Source: Haemaphysalis longicornis
Taxonomy: Eukaryota > Arthropoda > Arachnida > Ixodida > Ixodidae
Assembly (NCBI GenBank): GCA_013339765.2
Contig: CM023448.1
Span: forward strand, 20,601,295 to 20,665,294
Direction of reading: 5' to 3'
DNA: 64,000 bases
The notes under the pieces: generated by a model
The model's input: only the letters and a program-made list of their open reading frames with translations
What the model was told of the DNA's origin: nothing
Databases searched by the model: none
Shown: piece after piece, positions 42,737 through 54,854 of the stretch
Layout of the letters: each line of letters opens with the position of its first letter
Numbering within the stretch: position 1 is the stretch's first letter
Translations under genes and position numbers: made by a program

Positions 42737-44938
42737 CTTTTGCTACAATGCGAGCTTTGTAAACAAGTAACACAGCACGCTTCCATTCTCGGGAGAAGTT
42801 ACCAGCGAAGCTTGGCGTATTTCAGGGAGTGCACGAAATCTAAAACAGGATTATTTGCTATTTGCGAATGAGCGCATTTCTTACACAATCTACTTATTAA
42901 AACATAAAATGACTAGTTTCCCTTCTGGGCACTACATGAGGCGGTACATTTTTTTACCGCGTGGTACGCATCCTGTATATTGTCTGTGTTACACAACCCC
43001 AACCCCAACCGTTCGAACACGAAGGACAACGGTCAGGTCGCCTCGGTTCGTCTCTCCCGGGAGAATAACACGATTATGAGGCGGGCCGATGGTTCAACTG
43101 CCGGGACCAGCAAAACTGTTCCGAGCGTGTGTTTAACCCGGTGTGTGTGTGTGGGGGCGAAGAGGGGAGAGACAGGCTACTCACCCATAAGAAAAAAATA
43201 AATCAGCACTGTTTAGGCCGTCTCGAAGAGCCGGCGCCACTTCATCGGTGACATGTAGGATTTTGCATTGCCTAAGCCCGCCGCCCACACACGCCTGTAT
43301 TCGCAACTTTATAAATACTCCCGGCAGTGGGGCGCCGCGGGAGCTAACATCAGTCGAACCACTTGGGCTTGCCTCACCGCCAAATTAGCAGAGCACCCAT
43401 AACACAGACATTTAGAATAATTATTGGATCAGACGGAGGCAGTGCTGCGCAGCTCCGACGCGGAGTCCAAACCACAAGTAGTCCGGCTGTCTGAGGATGC
43501 TGCTAGGGCTCAAGGGCTCCTGGCCGCCAGCTGATGACAAAATACCCAAGGAACATCCCATGCCGCCCCTCTACTCCCCCAGTGTTGGGCACAATGAAGT
43601 GTATTCACTCACGCAAGTCGTGAAACGCCACGCTTAAATTACCCCCCCCCCCCCCACCCCGCAGACTGGCTTACGTTAACGGCGAGCGCTTGAAGCCTGC
43701 CGGGCGTGCACGGCTTCTCCGCAACCTCCCCTAAAAGGCAATTGGCAAAGGGAAACAGATGCCTCGAATGGCGAGTGGCAGACACAACTCCTCGGAAAAG
43801 AAGCAGAAGGAGGGCCTGCCGCAATACTCCCTCTGTAGATTCGCCATGCTTCACTGCGCAACATGCAATGTGGGAAGGCCAGGTTACAACAATCAAGCTT
43901 ACACCGATCCCGTTTGAGTCGGCTGCTCGCCTAAACACATATACATTGCTGGGAAGATACTTTCCACGTACACAAAGGTACATATAAAAATATCGGTGCT
44001 CCAAGAGCTTCTTCTTCTTGAAGAACTCATACTGACGGCGAATAAAGTTTCTGGGTTTTCGCTCCGCCCGCGGCGTTTTCGTTCCACACGGGCGCGACAG
44101 CTTCCGAAATTAAACATTCACATCTTCGCTCTAAAACATCCGGACTGGGATGTTTCGCAAGCATATCCATATGTAAAGCATAGTAGTGGTTCTGGGTCTC
44201 AGTGCACTGTTTGCGCAATAATCAATACGCGCACCGTAACCTGGTACAGCGGTGCACCCACCACACAAACTTGCAGAGCGACAGGCGAAGGCGCACTTGT
44301 GAACGCTCAACTAAACAGCAAAGCTTTCCCTTCCGAATCTTCTTTAGACTGCGTAGCCGCTTTCGGATTTCTTTCTTAACGGCTGGGGTGGCTGAGTAAA
44401 TGATGAGGCTCTAAAACTAAACAGGGTTCCTTCACAAAGGCGATTATAAAAGACAGGATATTTTTTATTACCTTCATCACGTGCCTGTGTATTTCTATTT
44501 AGTGCGGAAAGAAGCATGCGCCGTTTTAATTCCTGAAGCTAATCGTGGCCCACTGTATACAGCGGCCCTGCCCGGACAATGCAGTTTATGAAGCGTGTAA
44601 AAAAGTCCTTAAAGCAGATGTCCAAATAAAAGCAATATCTCCTGATGTTCTGATGTTGTCTAGGCAAATGTGAACCACGTAGAATATGCTAGAATGTGGT
44701 CGTAAGGCTCATCTTTCCAGCACGAATTTCTTGTGAGAGTATGTCTCCTGCTACACCGTTAAAACACACCAAACGATAAGCTTGCAAGCCTACCTGACGC
44801 GCTGGAAGAAACAACATCCATTACTTTTCCAGTGTTTTTAAGCCCATAGAGAAGCGGCTTGGTGAGAAACATTGACTTCCGGGTAGAGTTGACGACACTG
44901 TCACTCTTAAACGACGAGGCCCGCAATTAGCACATCTA
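42737..44938. other. No gene recognised
   Basis: Contains a poly-C tract at about 43641-43658. Frames at 43639-44004 (minus) and 43996-44379 (plus) are unassigned. No repeat boundary is evident. Confidence 0.45.
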
Positions 44939-45140
44939 CTGAGCAAGAGGTCATGGGTTCGATTCCCGGCAGAGGCGGCCGCGTTTCTGATGGAGGCGGA
45001 AAGCCAAAACACCCGTGTGTACGAGATTTCGCCGCCCGTTAAAGATCCCCAGGTGGTCAAAATTACTCCGGAGCCCTCCACTACAGCGCGCCTCATCGCC
45101 TGCGTTGCGTCGACGAGTTAAACCCTACAACAAATAAAAC
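44939..45140 (+). mobile_element. 5'-truncated, diverged Ruka SINE
   Basis: Starts at CTGAGCAAGAGG, just upstream of the B box (GGTTCGATTCC at about 44957), and keeps the body and an AACAAATAAAAC tail in place of (AATC)n. It is flanked by a 13-bp duplication, ATTAGCRCATCTA (44926-44938 and 45141-45153), with one mismatch. Several substitutions relative to the 8587 copy suggest greater age. Confidence 0.8.
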
Positions 45141-45419
45141 ATTAGCGCATCTAGCCAGTTTTTTTATCTATGGTAGCCTTCTGTGCAAAAGCTCTGCATA
45201 ACAAAAGCTCGGCGCAGATAACTACTGCACGTTGAAATACATGTAGAATAAATTCATTACGTCAGATTTTAACCACAGTTTAGGGTATAACGTTCACCTT
45301 ATCTATATATTAAAAATGCTTTTTGGAATTTCGACGAAATGGTACCGCGCACATAACTCTTTATTATCCCAAGCGCACCCGTTTTAAGCGTGCGTGCTTC
45401 CCAGAGCGTAGATTGATTC

Positions 45420-45556
45420 TTTTTCACTGTGCACTCCTTCAAGCTATCCCAGGCCACAAACACCACACCTCCACTCTCATTTTCCCCCATGGAGGAAAGA
45501 ATTTCTTTCCTCCATGTTTTCCCCACTTGACATAGAGTCTTCCTGGCAAAATAAAG

Positions 45557-45612
<56 letters not shown>
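45420..45612 (+). mobile_element. LINE 3' end with CT tail, containing a 29-bp palindrome
   Basis: AAAATAAAGG at 45549-45558 is followed by a (CT)n run to about 45612, the same tail style as at 26505, 38428 (inverted) and 62107 (inverted). Upstream is a perfect palindrome at 45488-45516 with 14-bp arms, CATGGAGGAAAGAA, around a single T. No coding frame of the LINE is preserved. Confidence 0.45.
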
Positions 45613-45616
<4 letters not shown>

Positions 45617-48600
45617 ACCGCACTCAAGAGAAATAGTGTTAGCGATAATCTCGCCGTTTTTTTTAAAACTTGCACAACCATGCAGGCAATTAATCAGTTC
45701 GACCGCTGATCCTTCAGGATGCCCTCGAATGAACGTTTTTTCTGATGTTTCATTTTATTCCTTAATCATTTTGTCACCTATGTCAATCCCCCGCGTTGAG
45801 CTCCCATCGAAGCTGTGGCCACCTAGAAGCCAGCAGCAGTCTTGCCACTTTGCTTACTTCTTGCGCCGGCTTTCCAAAATCGTTTGTTCAACATCTTGTG
45901 ACAACAAATTCTTCATCACGTATCGTAAGAAATCTTGCCACAAAAAACCCTCTGTGTAATGTTACGGTTTTTGGGAAAATACATTGTCGCTGTACGGGCT
46001 CGACGAGGGTCGAATTAGTCGACGCTAAAGTACGTAATGTAGAATCGAGGATAAAAGCGAAGCAAAATATCACCGGGCACGTCAACCTTACATATAAAAA
46101 TGTGTCACTAACTCCGGTGGAATAAAGGCGCAAAATTGAGGCAAGAAGTCGCGCCCGCTTAACGTTAACCCGGGCATTGAGATTTCACTAAAATATGTAA
46201 GCTGGAGTCAAGGCATGAAACCCAAGCAAAATATTGAGCCAGCTTAAGTTTAACTTGCGCAAAAAGAATCCACTAGAATAGGTAAGCGCTATTCAAGGCT
46301 GAAAAGCGAAGCCAAATGCAGCACCGGCCTAAGTTCACCTCAGATATTCAGATTGTTGCAAGCGGACTGATTTTCTTTCCAATAAGTCACCTTTGGCACT
46401 AGGATTACTACGGCCGAACCTTTCCTTCCTGTCTTATACAGCTGCAACAATTAGTTTTCAGAGGACGGATTCAAATGGGCTCACACAAAGGACTACTCAC
46501 TCATCTTGGCGAAAGACTTGGCTCGTTGTGCGTCTTGAGCGTCAGGTTGAACAGCCGGGTTGGCCGTTCACTGTTTCCTCCTGGTCCCTGAGGCGTGCAG
46601 GGACGATTGTTCTGTAGAAAAGACGTCCCTGAAAAGCAGACGCGGAGGCGAATCACAGAAAGCCGCGGACGAAATCTGGAGCACTAAACTGTGCGTGCGA
46701 CGGGTAACACGGTCATCTTCTTTTGTGCTCGCGAAGCGAGGCGCGCGGAATCCGTAGCAATAAGAAGACGTCGCGGTTTTTTGACCCATACACCAGTCAC
46801 GTAAGAAGGTGGAATGAAAACCTCCCATTTTTCTCCGCCTGTATAGTCATTTCTCCTCTAAGTGTAGTATCCTAAAGCTGGCTTGATTAAATAAAGTTAG
46901 TTGCATTTATTTACATTTGTGCGTCTCAAGCCCGGTACATTCTTGTGTTCTTCCGCAGCGTCGCAGCGCGTACCCCTGAGGAAATTGTACTACAATTTGT
47001 AAACAAAATTCGCGGTGGGAGCCGTACAGTGGTCTTCTTACTTATAGCCCTTCTCGTCGCGGCATATTAGGTCAGTACGCGTAGGCTAAATCTTGCTTCT
47101 TCCTATTCAGATTAATTGAAATATTGTTACATAGCGGCAGGGCAAACAATACAAAACATAGTTGAAGGTGAACCGATGTATTTTAGTGATTGCCATCAGA
47201 CAGCCCCAGGAAGGCTATGCTCCTCGCATTCGTCTTCATCTTCCCCCAATCAGAGCGGAGAGAGCCGAGGGCTATGCGGTTCCGCTACCTTCGTTCGGCC
47301 CTCCGGACACTGCGGTCCCGGTCGAGGCTTCACTGCAAGGGCGAGTCCGGTGACCACGAAATATGACAAGAAAACAAACAGTGAACAAGCTTTTGCTGAC
47401 ACAGATGGTGACGCTCAGGTCAGCGGACATTGGCCACAGACCATTGATGCCCGCCGAAGCAACAAAGGAACCTCTTCAGCCCAAACAGATGCTGTGAGAA
47501 TCTTGGCAGAGCGTGGCCGTCGTCATCTGGGCCACTCGCAGATTATAGTCCGCCAACAGAAAACGGGGGAATGGTTACATGCTTGGCTCAACAGGGGTGG
47601 GTTGCCGACGCGGCCAAAGTGGAACAGAGCGATTGCGTCAGGAGCCCAGATGGGCGAAGCTGAAGGGGTAGCGCGGGGATGACTTCAAGAACTTCACCAA
47701 ACGCGATACGGGCGTGGGTAAGGGGTGAAATGAGAGGAACCGTGGTTTAATTTAAGCGACGAATATGCGTGATTGCCATCAGACATCTCGAACAACATGG
47801 TGCGCGGAACACACTGCTCCGCCTTCATCAGGCCCGGACAGCACAGTGTATGCGACACAGATACCTTCGCTGTGTTATCGTAAGGTCATTATTACACAAG
47901 AATTAGCCCGCTCTGCATTCGCAATTTGTTATTCTGGTAATTGCTTTGATTGTGGCATACCCAACCCTGGGATCGGCCAAATATCAGTGGTTGGGTAAGA
48001 ATAGTTCCTATATAATTACGACAATTGAGAAAGGTTGTTTAAATTCGTGTGAAAAATTTTGATGCGCACTTGTTGCTTGCTGTCGTGAGCACCCCGGATG
48101 CTGCGAAAAATAAGGAAAAGCAGCGGCGCGCGGACTGTAAGCGGATAATGAAAAACGCCCAAGAGTACAACTGTCCCGAAGCGGCCGCCCCTGAAAGTGC
48201 AGACACGCTAGAAATAAGTGTCTTGAGGAGGCCGTAAAAATGCTCCCGACCGCCTTCGCTCAAGCACGCCCTTGAAGTCAACCTACACCGTGGTTATCAT
48301 GTGAGGGGCAATACGGAAGGGAAAGAACGTGAGACGTGGGTGGGGGTTAGAAGAGAGGCAGTTGCATGGAAGGGGCGCCAGAAGGCTATCTTCTTTCTAC
48401 GACATTTGCAGCAAAATTAGCACCTATGCGACGCATGTTGTTCGCTAGGACGGAGAAGAGCGGGAATTGAAGAAGCGTCGGAGGCCTTCACCTGAAGGAG
48501 AAGTACGCCGAGATGCACCTAGTACTCGAAAACCCACCGTAGTTGCAGTTTCGCTGGCTCCCGTATTTACAGAGTAGACGGGATCTGAATTTTCTCGTCT

Positions 48601-48617
48601 GATCTGCATGTTTGCTA
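45613..48617. other. No gene recognised
   Basis: About 3 kb. A 188-codon plus frame (47116-47682) has Ser/Gly/Arg-rich text with no motif. A short word, GTGATTGCCATCAGACA, occurs at about 47188 and 47770, and its neighbourhoods are weakly alike. I cannot support a gene here. Confidence 0.45.
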
Positions 48618-48722
48618 AAAATATTACCAGTGGTTTAGCTCGGCTATGCTAGGATATACGTAGCTTGAGCTAAGGTTCACCTGGTTATTTTTTTGTTTCT
48701 TGGCTGTCTAGGATTAGCTGAT
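48618..48722 (+). repeat. Short dispersed repeat, copy 2
   Basis: Second copy of the sequence at 40705-40815, with substitutions and a longer T run. It leads straight into the CATATGAATTC-rich block. Confidence 0.55.
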
Positions 48723-48734
48723 TCCCTATCGAAA

Positions 48735-49030
48735 AAACCCTCATGATTTTTATATGGGCCCCACAAAATTCATATGGGCCCGTAAGAATTCATATACAAA
48801 CCCATATGAATTTTTGGGGCCCATATGATACGGACCCAAAGAAGTCTAAACACATATGAATTCTTATGAGCCCATATTAGATTCTCATATGGCATCTTAC
48901 GGGCACATATAATACGGACTGATAAGAAGTCTAACCCCACATGAATTCTTGTGGGCCCATATGAAATCTCCATATGGATTCTTACGGGCATATGTTAAAC
49001 GGTCCCATAAGGGATCGATCTCTATATGAA
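48735..49030. repeat. CATATGAATTC/GGGCCCATAT-rich block
   Basis: Words such as CATATGAATTC, GGGCCCATATGA and TTCTTACGGGC recur about every 30 to 45 bp in both orientations, forming many possible short hairpins. A related block of GGGCCCCATA and CCCATATA words lies at 58155-58325. There is no coding sense. It may be a degenerate satellite or the palindromic terminus of an element. Confidence 0.6.
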
Positions 49031-49541
49031 TTATACGGGCTTGTTCCAACCACCATTCAGGGTTATATATGGTTCACGAAGTCATGTGGGGGCATACGGG
49101 GCACCATGCAGCTTACCGGGGGGTTTTTTTGTGAGTGAAATAAAGCTATACACAGACCCACGTTGTTACCACACTGTTGCAGATCGGGCCCGTAAGGTTG
49201 TAAATGTTTTAACAAAAAATTAAAATTCACGTGCTACATGGGCATTAATTGTGAACTAAAAGTATACATTTATTTTTGTTCACTCTCATAATGATATTGC
49301 AAACAGCGCATTAAATATGTGCACCGTACCAAACTGATTCCCTGTCACAAACGGCCGGCCAGGCCCTCAATTTTTTTCGTTCGGGTGGCCGACATGACGG
49401 CTTCCTCAGCGGGGGACGGCCATTTTTCGTCGCGCTTCGCGACCTGAGTCACCCCGTCCGCTTTTCCCGCTTTTGTTTGTTTCTTTCTTTCTCCTGCTTT
49501 TCGTGGCGCTGCTCCGAAGAGGGCACGCGGCGGAGTCGCTG
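49031..49541. other. No gene recognised
   Basis: Spacer between the palindromic block and the LINE insertion. The minus frame 49345-49677 crosses the LINE tail and is not a gene. Confidence 0.4.
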
Positions 49542-49552
49542 GGCCCATGGAG
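49542..49552 (+). repeat. Putative target duplication, LINE 3' side
   Basis: GGCCCATGGAG directly precedes the LINE tail and recurs exactly at 55334-55344. Confidence 0.55.
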
Positions 49553-49760
49553 TTGTTGTTGTTGTTGTAGTCCTTTATTAGGCGAGGGAAGGCCATGCGG
49601 CCAAAATAGGGGTAGGGGAAGGAGGGGAAGGGAGGAGTAGCCCAGTTAAAAAGATGATGCGTCCATGAAGACGGCACAGGGGTTCCCTTCAGATCGCGGA
49701 GGTCAGGCTAAGGTGTAGATCTACCACTAGGGGATTTTCACGACCGGAGTAGGCCCGATT

Positions 49761-52700
49761 CTACACTAATCTTGAAAGACCACTCTCTACGCCGAACAGC
49801 CCAAGGGCTCTGATAAAATTCGGATCTTCAAATGGAGGATCATCTTCTGAGGCATCGGGAGGCATAGCATTGGTGAGGATAGGCCGGTACAGCAAAAATG
49901 CGGAGCAGCGCCAGATTAGGTGGTCAAGGGTGGCGAATACGGTCATTAGGCAGTGGGGACAGTAAGGAGGTGAAGACCCCGTTGGGTAAATCCATTTTCT
50001 TGTGATGTGGGGTGTGAGAGCTGCGTTGGCTCTAGCTTTGTTGACGAATACTTCCGCAGAGCGAGGCATTGGGGGAGCCAGAGCCAGGTAGCCAGGAGGG
50101 GTGACGGAAGAAAGACGGCACTTCCGTGCCTGGCGTGCGTGATCAAGTTGAAGGCGAGGGCAGGGGGAGGAGGGTGACGCGTTGTCAACCAGGGGAGGTG
50201 TACTATCAAGGCGCTCCCGTGCTGCATCATGTGCAGCCTGGTTGCCCCCATCCGGATCTGTGTGACCCGGAACCCATGCCAAACGGGTAGTGATCCCATT
50301 ACGCGACAGAATGGCGGTCATATGTTGGATTCGGTGCACTGTTGGATGATCGATGAAGGGTTTGCGCAGCTCTTGGAGGGCTTGGTGAGAGTCTGTGAGA
50401 ATGCGGATGCGTGGAGGTGGCGAGTTTGTAATGGTGAAGGCCAAATGATCCAGTGCGCTAAGGATGCTCTGGAGTTCCGCTTCCAGGGGGGACGAGTTAC
50501 AAGCGTGACGTGTGAGGGAGCCGTCCAGGTCCGGTCGCGCTGGGCAACGCCAGGCCAGACCCAAATGGGAAGGGGAGAGGCTAGCATCCGTGAAAATATC
50601 GACCTCGTCCGGCAATTTCGCTGCGAGGACGCGCTGAAGGGCCCTTTCACGAGCGCTACGACGGGAGCGCGGAATTCCGCTTCGTTGGTGGGCAACTGTA
50701 ACAGGCGGGCTTACCCAAGGGGGAGGGGGTGGTGAGGCCGATGGAAGCACTGGAGGTACACGTTCGTCCCACGCACAGAGTGCAGTCCCCTGTTGTGTTA
50801 GAGTTCGCCGAAGCCGATGTTGTTGCACGGCTTCCGCAAGGAGCTCTTCCATCGAAGGGACAGGGGCAGCTCGTTCAAGAGCGTCAATGCGACTATGCCT
50901 CGGAAGTCCGGTGATCGTACGAAGCATGGCCCGGTAAAGCACCGCTAAGTGCTTCTTGTGAGCCGAAGAGAGGTCATAAGCCGGGGCGCCAATAAGTCAG
51001 ACGACCGACGGCTACTGCCCTTGAGAGTGTGAGACACGCCGATTGGTTGGCGCCACCAAATTTGTTGGAAAGGCGAGAGATTAGGTGCAGCATCGGTTTC
51101 CAATTTTTGCGCAGCTGCGTTATCCATTGCCGAGAACTGTTGTGGCTAGCGAGGGGAACACCTAGTAGACGGATATGGCCACAGTGTGAGGCAATGGGTG
51201 TGTCGCCGATGTAGATAGTATGATGCATGTTGGCGGGCGGTCGGCGCTGACCGTGGACTAGGAGAAATTCTGTTTTCTCTGGTGCCAGCTCAAGGCCGAG
51301 GGTTGGGAGAGTGGTTGAGAGGCTGTTTACCGCCGCCTGCAATTCTGTAGCCATGTCTTCAGTGCATTTGTAGTCGGCGGTTTCAACCCACACTGTTAGA
51401 TCGTCAGCGTAGATAGCAAAACGAGCCGCAGTGTCCCGTTCCGGGTTGCGGGCTACGCGGGCCATAGCCAAATTAAAAAGAACGGGTCCAAGGACAGAAC
51501 CCTGGGGAACACCCCTGTCTAGATAAAATGTTCTTGGGTTCCATCCTGGATGCGTGCTGTTGAGCCGAATTGGACGATTTTCAAGGAAATTTCGTATCCA
51601 GTTTTGGGCCCTTTGGCTGGGGAAGGCCATAGCGAGCTCTTCGAGAATCGCCGATTGGCTAACGTTGTCAAATGCTTTTCGCACGTCAAAAGTGAGGACG
51701 TAATCCGGATTGCCAGCCCGTGATGTGCGATTGAGAACACGTCGGAGCAGCCAAAGGCAGTCGTGCGTACTTAGGTGAGGACGGAATCCAGTTTGAGACG
51801 GGTGAAACCACGGACGCACGTATTCCAAATAATACTGAAGGCGGTTATTGATTAGGCGCTCAATAAGTTTGCAAATGGTGGGTGTGAGTGAAATTGGGCG
51901 AAGGTTAGTCAGGACAGAGGAGTCTTTGTTTGGCTTGGGTATCGGATGAACTAGCGTCAGTTTGAGGTCATTGGGAACGTCACCCGTGGCCCAGTAAGTA
52001 TTAATTATATCAAGCAGTATTAAGTGCGCCGACTCATCCAAGTTACGCAGGTGCTTCCATGTCACACCATCATGACCAGGTGCAGAATGTGGTTTGCCCT
52101 GGTGAAGAGCCGCTTTAAACTCCCCCATGGTAAATGGGGCGTCCAGATCTCTATCCACGTCTGGAACCATTATGGTCGGCAGCGGGGTGTGGGGACCCAG
52201 AGAGGCGTGAGGGAAAAACGCCGTAATAAGGCGACGCTCAACGTCCTCTGGCGTGTCTCGGAGAGTGAGCGAAGCAAACAACGTGGGTTTTTGCTTGCAC
52301 TTGCCCGACAAGCTCCGAAATGTGCTCCATAGTTTGGAAAGCCCTCGTTCTTTACCAAGCTTCTCACAAAGGCTATACCAATGCTCGTTGGAAAGGGATC
52401 GTTGGTATATACTGATGATTTGATATTGGCGACGAATCCGGATCAGGTCTTGCTGGCGTTTTTCGTTGGTGAGGTAACGTGTGGTGAGAGATTGCACGCG
52501 CTTCCAGAGGTTAGTGAGATGTGCGTCCAGGGCAGATGTCGAAGAGTCGCAAATGTTTTTCTCTGTAGCTTGCAATTTCGCACACTGTATAGCCGCAGTG
52601 AATTGCGACAGGGTAGCATTTTCAGGGATATCAACGGTGCTTCGAAAGGCTGTCCAGTTGATGTGCGAAAGGCATCGACGAGCGCGAAAGCGCTTTCCTC

Positions 52701-53403
52701 GAAGAGTAAGGAGGATCGGGTAATGATCGCTTCCCCAAGTGGTGGTATAGGTGCTCCACTCACGAATCACCCCAGTAGTAGAGATGGTGAGGTCAGGTGA
52801 ACTGTTATTTTGCTTGGGATGAAGACCCACCCTCGTGGGTTATGTAGGATCATTGAGAAGGGAGAGGCCACAGTCGTCAATGGCCGCCTCAAGGCAAGAG
52901 CCTCGGCTGTCGGTAGAGGCATATCTCCATGTGGTACTTTTCGCATTAAAGTCGCCGCCGATGATAATGGGAGTGCGGGGGTACTGCGAAATGAGGTGGT
53001 GTAGCCAATTATAGTTGATGGATTTTTGCGAGCCGGTGACTGGACGGTAGCACACGGATGCTGCAATTATTGGCTTCCCGTCAGGTAGGCGAACCTGCAC
53101 GATAACCACCTCGTGATCCTTCGAGCATTGACCTGGGACGGACAGCTTGCAGCAACCTAGGTCCGATCGTACCAAAACAGCTGCTTGTTCGACCACTAGA
53201 GGCTGGGAGAGTGGTGTGGTCTTGCCACGGTGAGTTATTGATGGTACTGAATGACTGGTGTATCCTCTAAGTTTGGGCATGGATCTGGTTTCTTGAAGGA
53301 GAATAAGAACAGGAAGAATTTGTGATACTCGACTGGACAGAATAGAAGCCGATTGATTGAAACTACGGCAGTTCCACTGTAAAACGCAAAGGGACCGCTT
53401 CAT
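49761..53403 (-). pseudogene. LINE ORF2: endonuclease, RT and RNase H (one stop, one frameshift)
   Basis: Start ATG at 53403 overlaps the ORF1 stop. The endonuclease (VLQWNCRSF, LLQETRSM, GGDFNAKST, SDHYPILLTL) is interrupted by a single in-frame TAA at 52842-52840 (NDPT, stop, PTRVGLHP). The RT follows, with motif A (LTFDVRKAFDNVSQ), motif B (RGVPQGSVLGPVLFNLAM) and an intact motif C (FAIYADDLTVW). One extra base near 50985 shifts the frame, after which GAPAYDLSSAHKKHL leads into RNase H (IFTDAS, SPLEAELQSIL, ILTDSHQAL, WVPGHTDPDGGNQAAHD). The C-terminus has CPHCLMTVFATLDHLIWRC. All main catalytic residues appear present. Confidence 0.85.
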
Positions 53404-54854
53404 TGTCCAAGGGTAGCACAGAGGGTTATATTTCTAGGCGGTTCATCGCCTTCATTTGGTCGACCGGGTAGGGTTTGGAGGTAATTCATCATGGCCGTAG
53501 TTTGTTCAGCATATTTTTCTGTGAAGGTGCGAAGCTTGTCCATGTCAGCCAATCGAGCGCGCCGTTCTTGCTGGATGTCAGCGCGAATAAATTTTAGAAT
53601 CTCCATAATATCGTTCGTGTTGGTCGCTTTTTGCGAGGTGGGGGTACGCTTGACACTAGTACTGCGACTTTTTCGTTGCTTGGGCGCGGAGGGAAGGGGA
53701 TTGCGAAGGGCCGACTTTGCAGGTGCAATAATGGAAGTAGAGGGGGAATCAGCCTTTTTAGGGGGCGTGATTGAGGTCGAGGAAGCTGCGTGGGTGGGCG
53801 TGGTATGAGACCCCATCTTGGATGCTGCAAGTTCAGCCTTGAGCTGCGCGTTTTCCTCACGAAGCTGGTGAAGTTCAGTTCGGAGGCTGGCAAGTTCGGA
53901 CAATACTGTCTGCAGAATGGGGTCGCTTGTCTTAGGACGTGGAGGTGGAGGGTCAACTGTAGCTGCAGCAGGTGACGACACTGCGCCGACGGCATTGGTA
54001 CTTGGGTTGCCATGAGTACGAACACGATCAGCCCAGGACACGCCGTCTTGCACTTTTGAATTGGTGCGAGGGGAGGAGGCAGTGCGGGCCGGACACGTGG
54101 GGTCCACTGCCAGATGCCCATCCTTTTTACATGCCACGCAATAAAGTGTGCGCTCGCAAGGTTCAGCTTCGGCATGTACGCGCCCACATTTACGACACAC
54201 AGGTTGATGCGGGCAGTACTTCGCCATGTGCCCGATGTTGTGGCATGCGAAGCAAACCATTCGCTTGGGCTCATAAGGAGACACTTTAACTATAGCCATA
54301 TAGTATTTGACGACGTTCGGAATCGTTGGAGAGGCAAAGGTTAGAACAGCTCGATTCGTTTTGCCTATCCGTTGCGCCGCCAAGACCTCAGCTTGCTCAC
54401 AGCGAATCCAATTCAAAATTGTTTCATTTGAATCTCCAGGTTCCACTGTGATGACTCCACGTGAAGTATTCGCACGGCTGGGGGAGTGTTTGACCTCGAT
54501 AGGAAGAGTGACCACACTGTTGTCGTGCTGAAAGCAGAGACTTGTAGTTGCAAGAAGGCGGTTAGCGTGCTCCTGGTCGTATAAGGTAACCTGTATGCAG
54601 TTTCCCGCGACGTCGTAGCGGTGCGTTGCGAGTTCGGCCATTTCGGGAGTAGGCGGAAGAGTGCCTAACAGATGTTCGAGGGCGTTTTTGGGTATGGCGC
54701 GCACACTGATCTTTGTGAGTGGTCTCATCAAGAAGAGTGCTCGGGGCCTACTTACCCGATCTAGGCGAGTGATTGCAGTCTTCCGATTGGGCTTGACTCG
54801 AGTCCAGATCTTCCAGGGGCCGTCGTTATCCCGGTTGCTGCCGTCTTGATCCAT
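53400..54854 (-). CDS. LINE ORF1 (gag-like RNA-binding protein, 484 aa)
   Basis: Intact from MDQDGSNRDND to a TGA that overlaps the ORF2 ATG (ATGA at 53403-53400). Residues about 215-275 carry three zinc knuckles (CFACHNIGHMAKYC, CRKCGRVHAEAEPC, CVACKKDGHLAVDPTC) for nucleic-acid binding. A leucine-rich coiled coil follows (LSELASLRTELHQLREENAQ), then a Ser/Pro/Lys-rich tail. In I-type LINEs this protein coats the RNA and forms the RNP with ORF2. The ATGA overlap suggests termination-reinitiation coupling to ORF2. I see no stop or frameshift. Confidence 0.85.
   Translation of the reverse strand: MDQDGSNRDNDGPWKIWTRVKPNRKTAITRLDRVSRPRALFLMRPLTKISVRAIPKNALEHLLGTLPPTPEMAELATHRYDVAGNCIQVTLYDQEHANRLLATTSLCFQHDNSVVTLPIEVKHSPSRANTSRGVITVEPGDSNETILNWIRCEQAEVLAAQRIGKTNRAVLTFASPTIPNVVKYYMAIVKVSPYEPKRMVCFACHNIGHMAKYCPHQPVCRKCGRVHAEAEPCERTLYCVACKKDGHLAVDPTCPARTASSPRTNSKVQDGVSWADRVRTHGNPSTNAVGAVSSPAAATVDPPPPRPKTSDPILQTVLSELASLRTELHQLREENAQLKAELAASKMGSHTTPTHAASSTSITPPKKADSPSTSIIAPAKSALRNPLPSAPKQRKSRSTSVKRTPTSQKATNTNDIMEILKFIRADIQQERRARLADMDKLRTFTEKYAEQTTAMMNYLQTLPGRPNEGDEPPRNITLCATLGQ

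Noticed and set aside
47116..47682. 188-codon plus-strand frame as a host gene
   Set aside because: Ser/Gly/Arg-rich text with no recognisable motif, no splice context and no similarity to its neighbours. A frame of this length is plausible by chance in GC-rich DNA.
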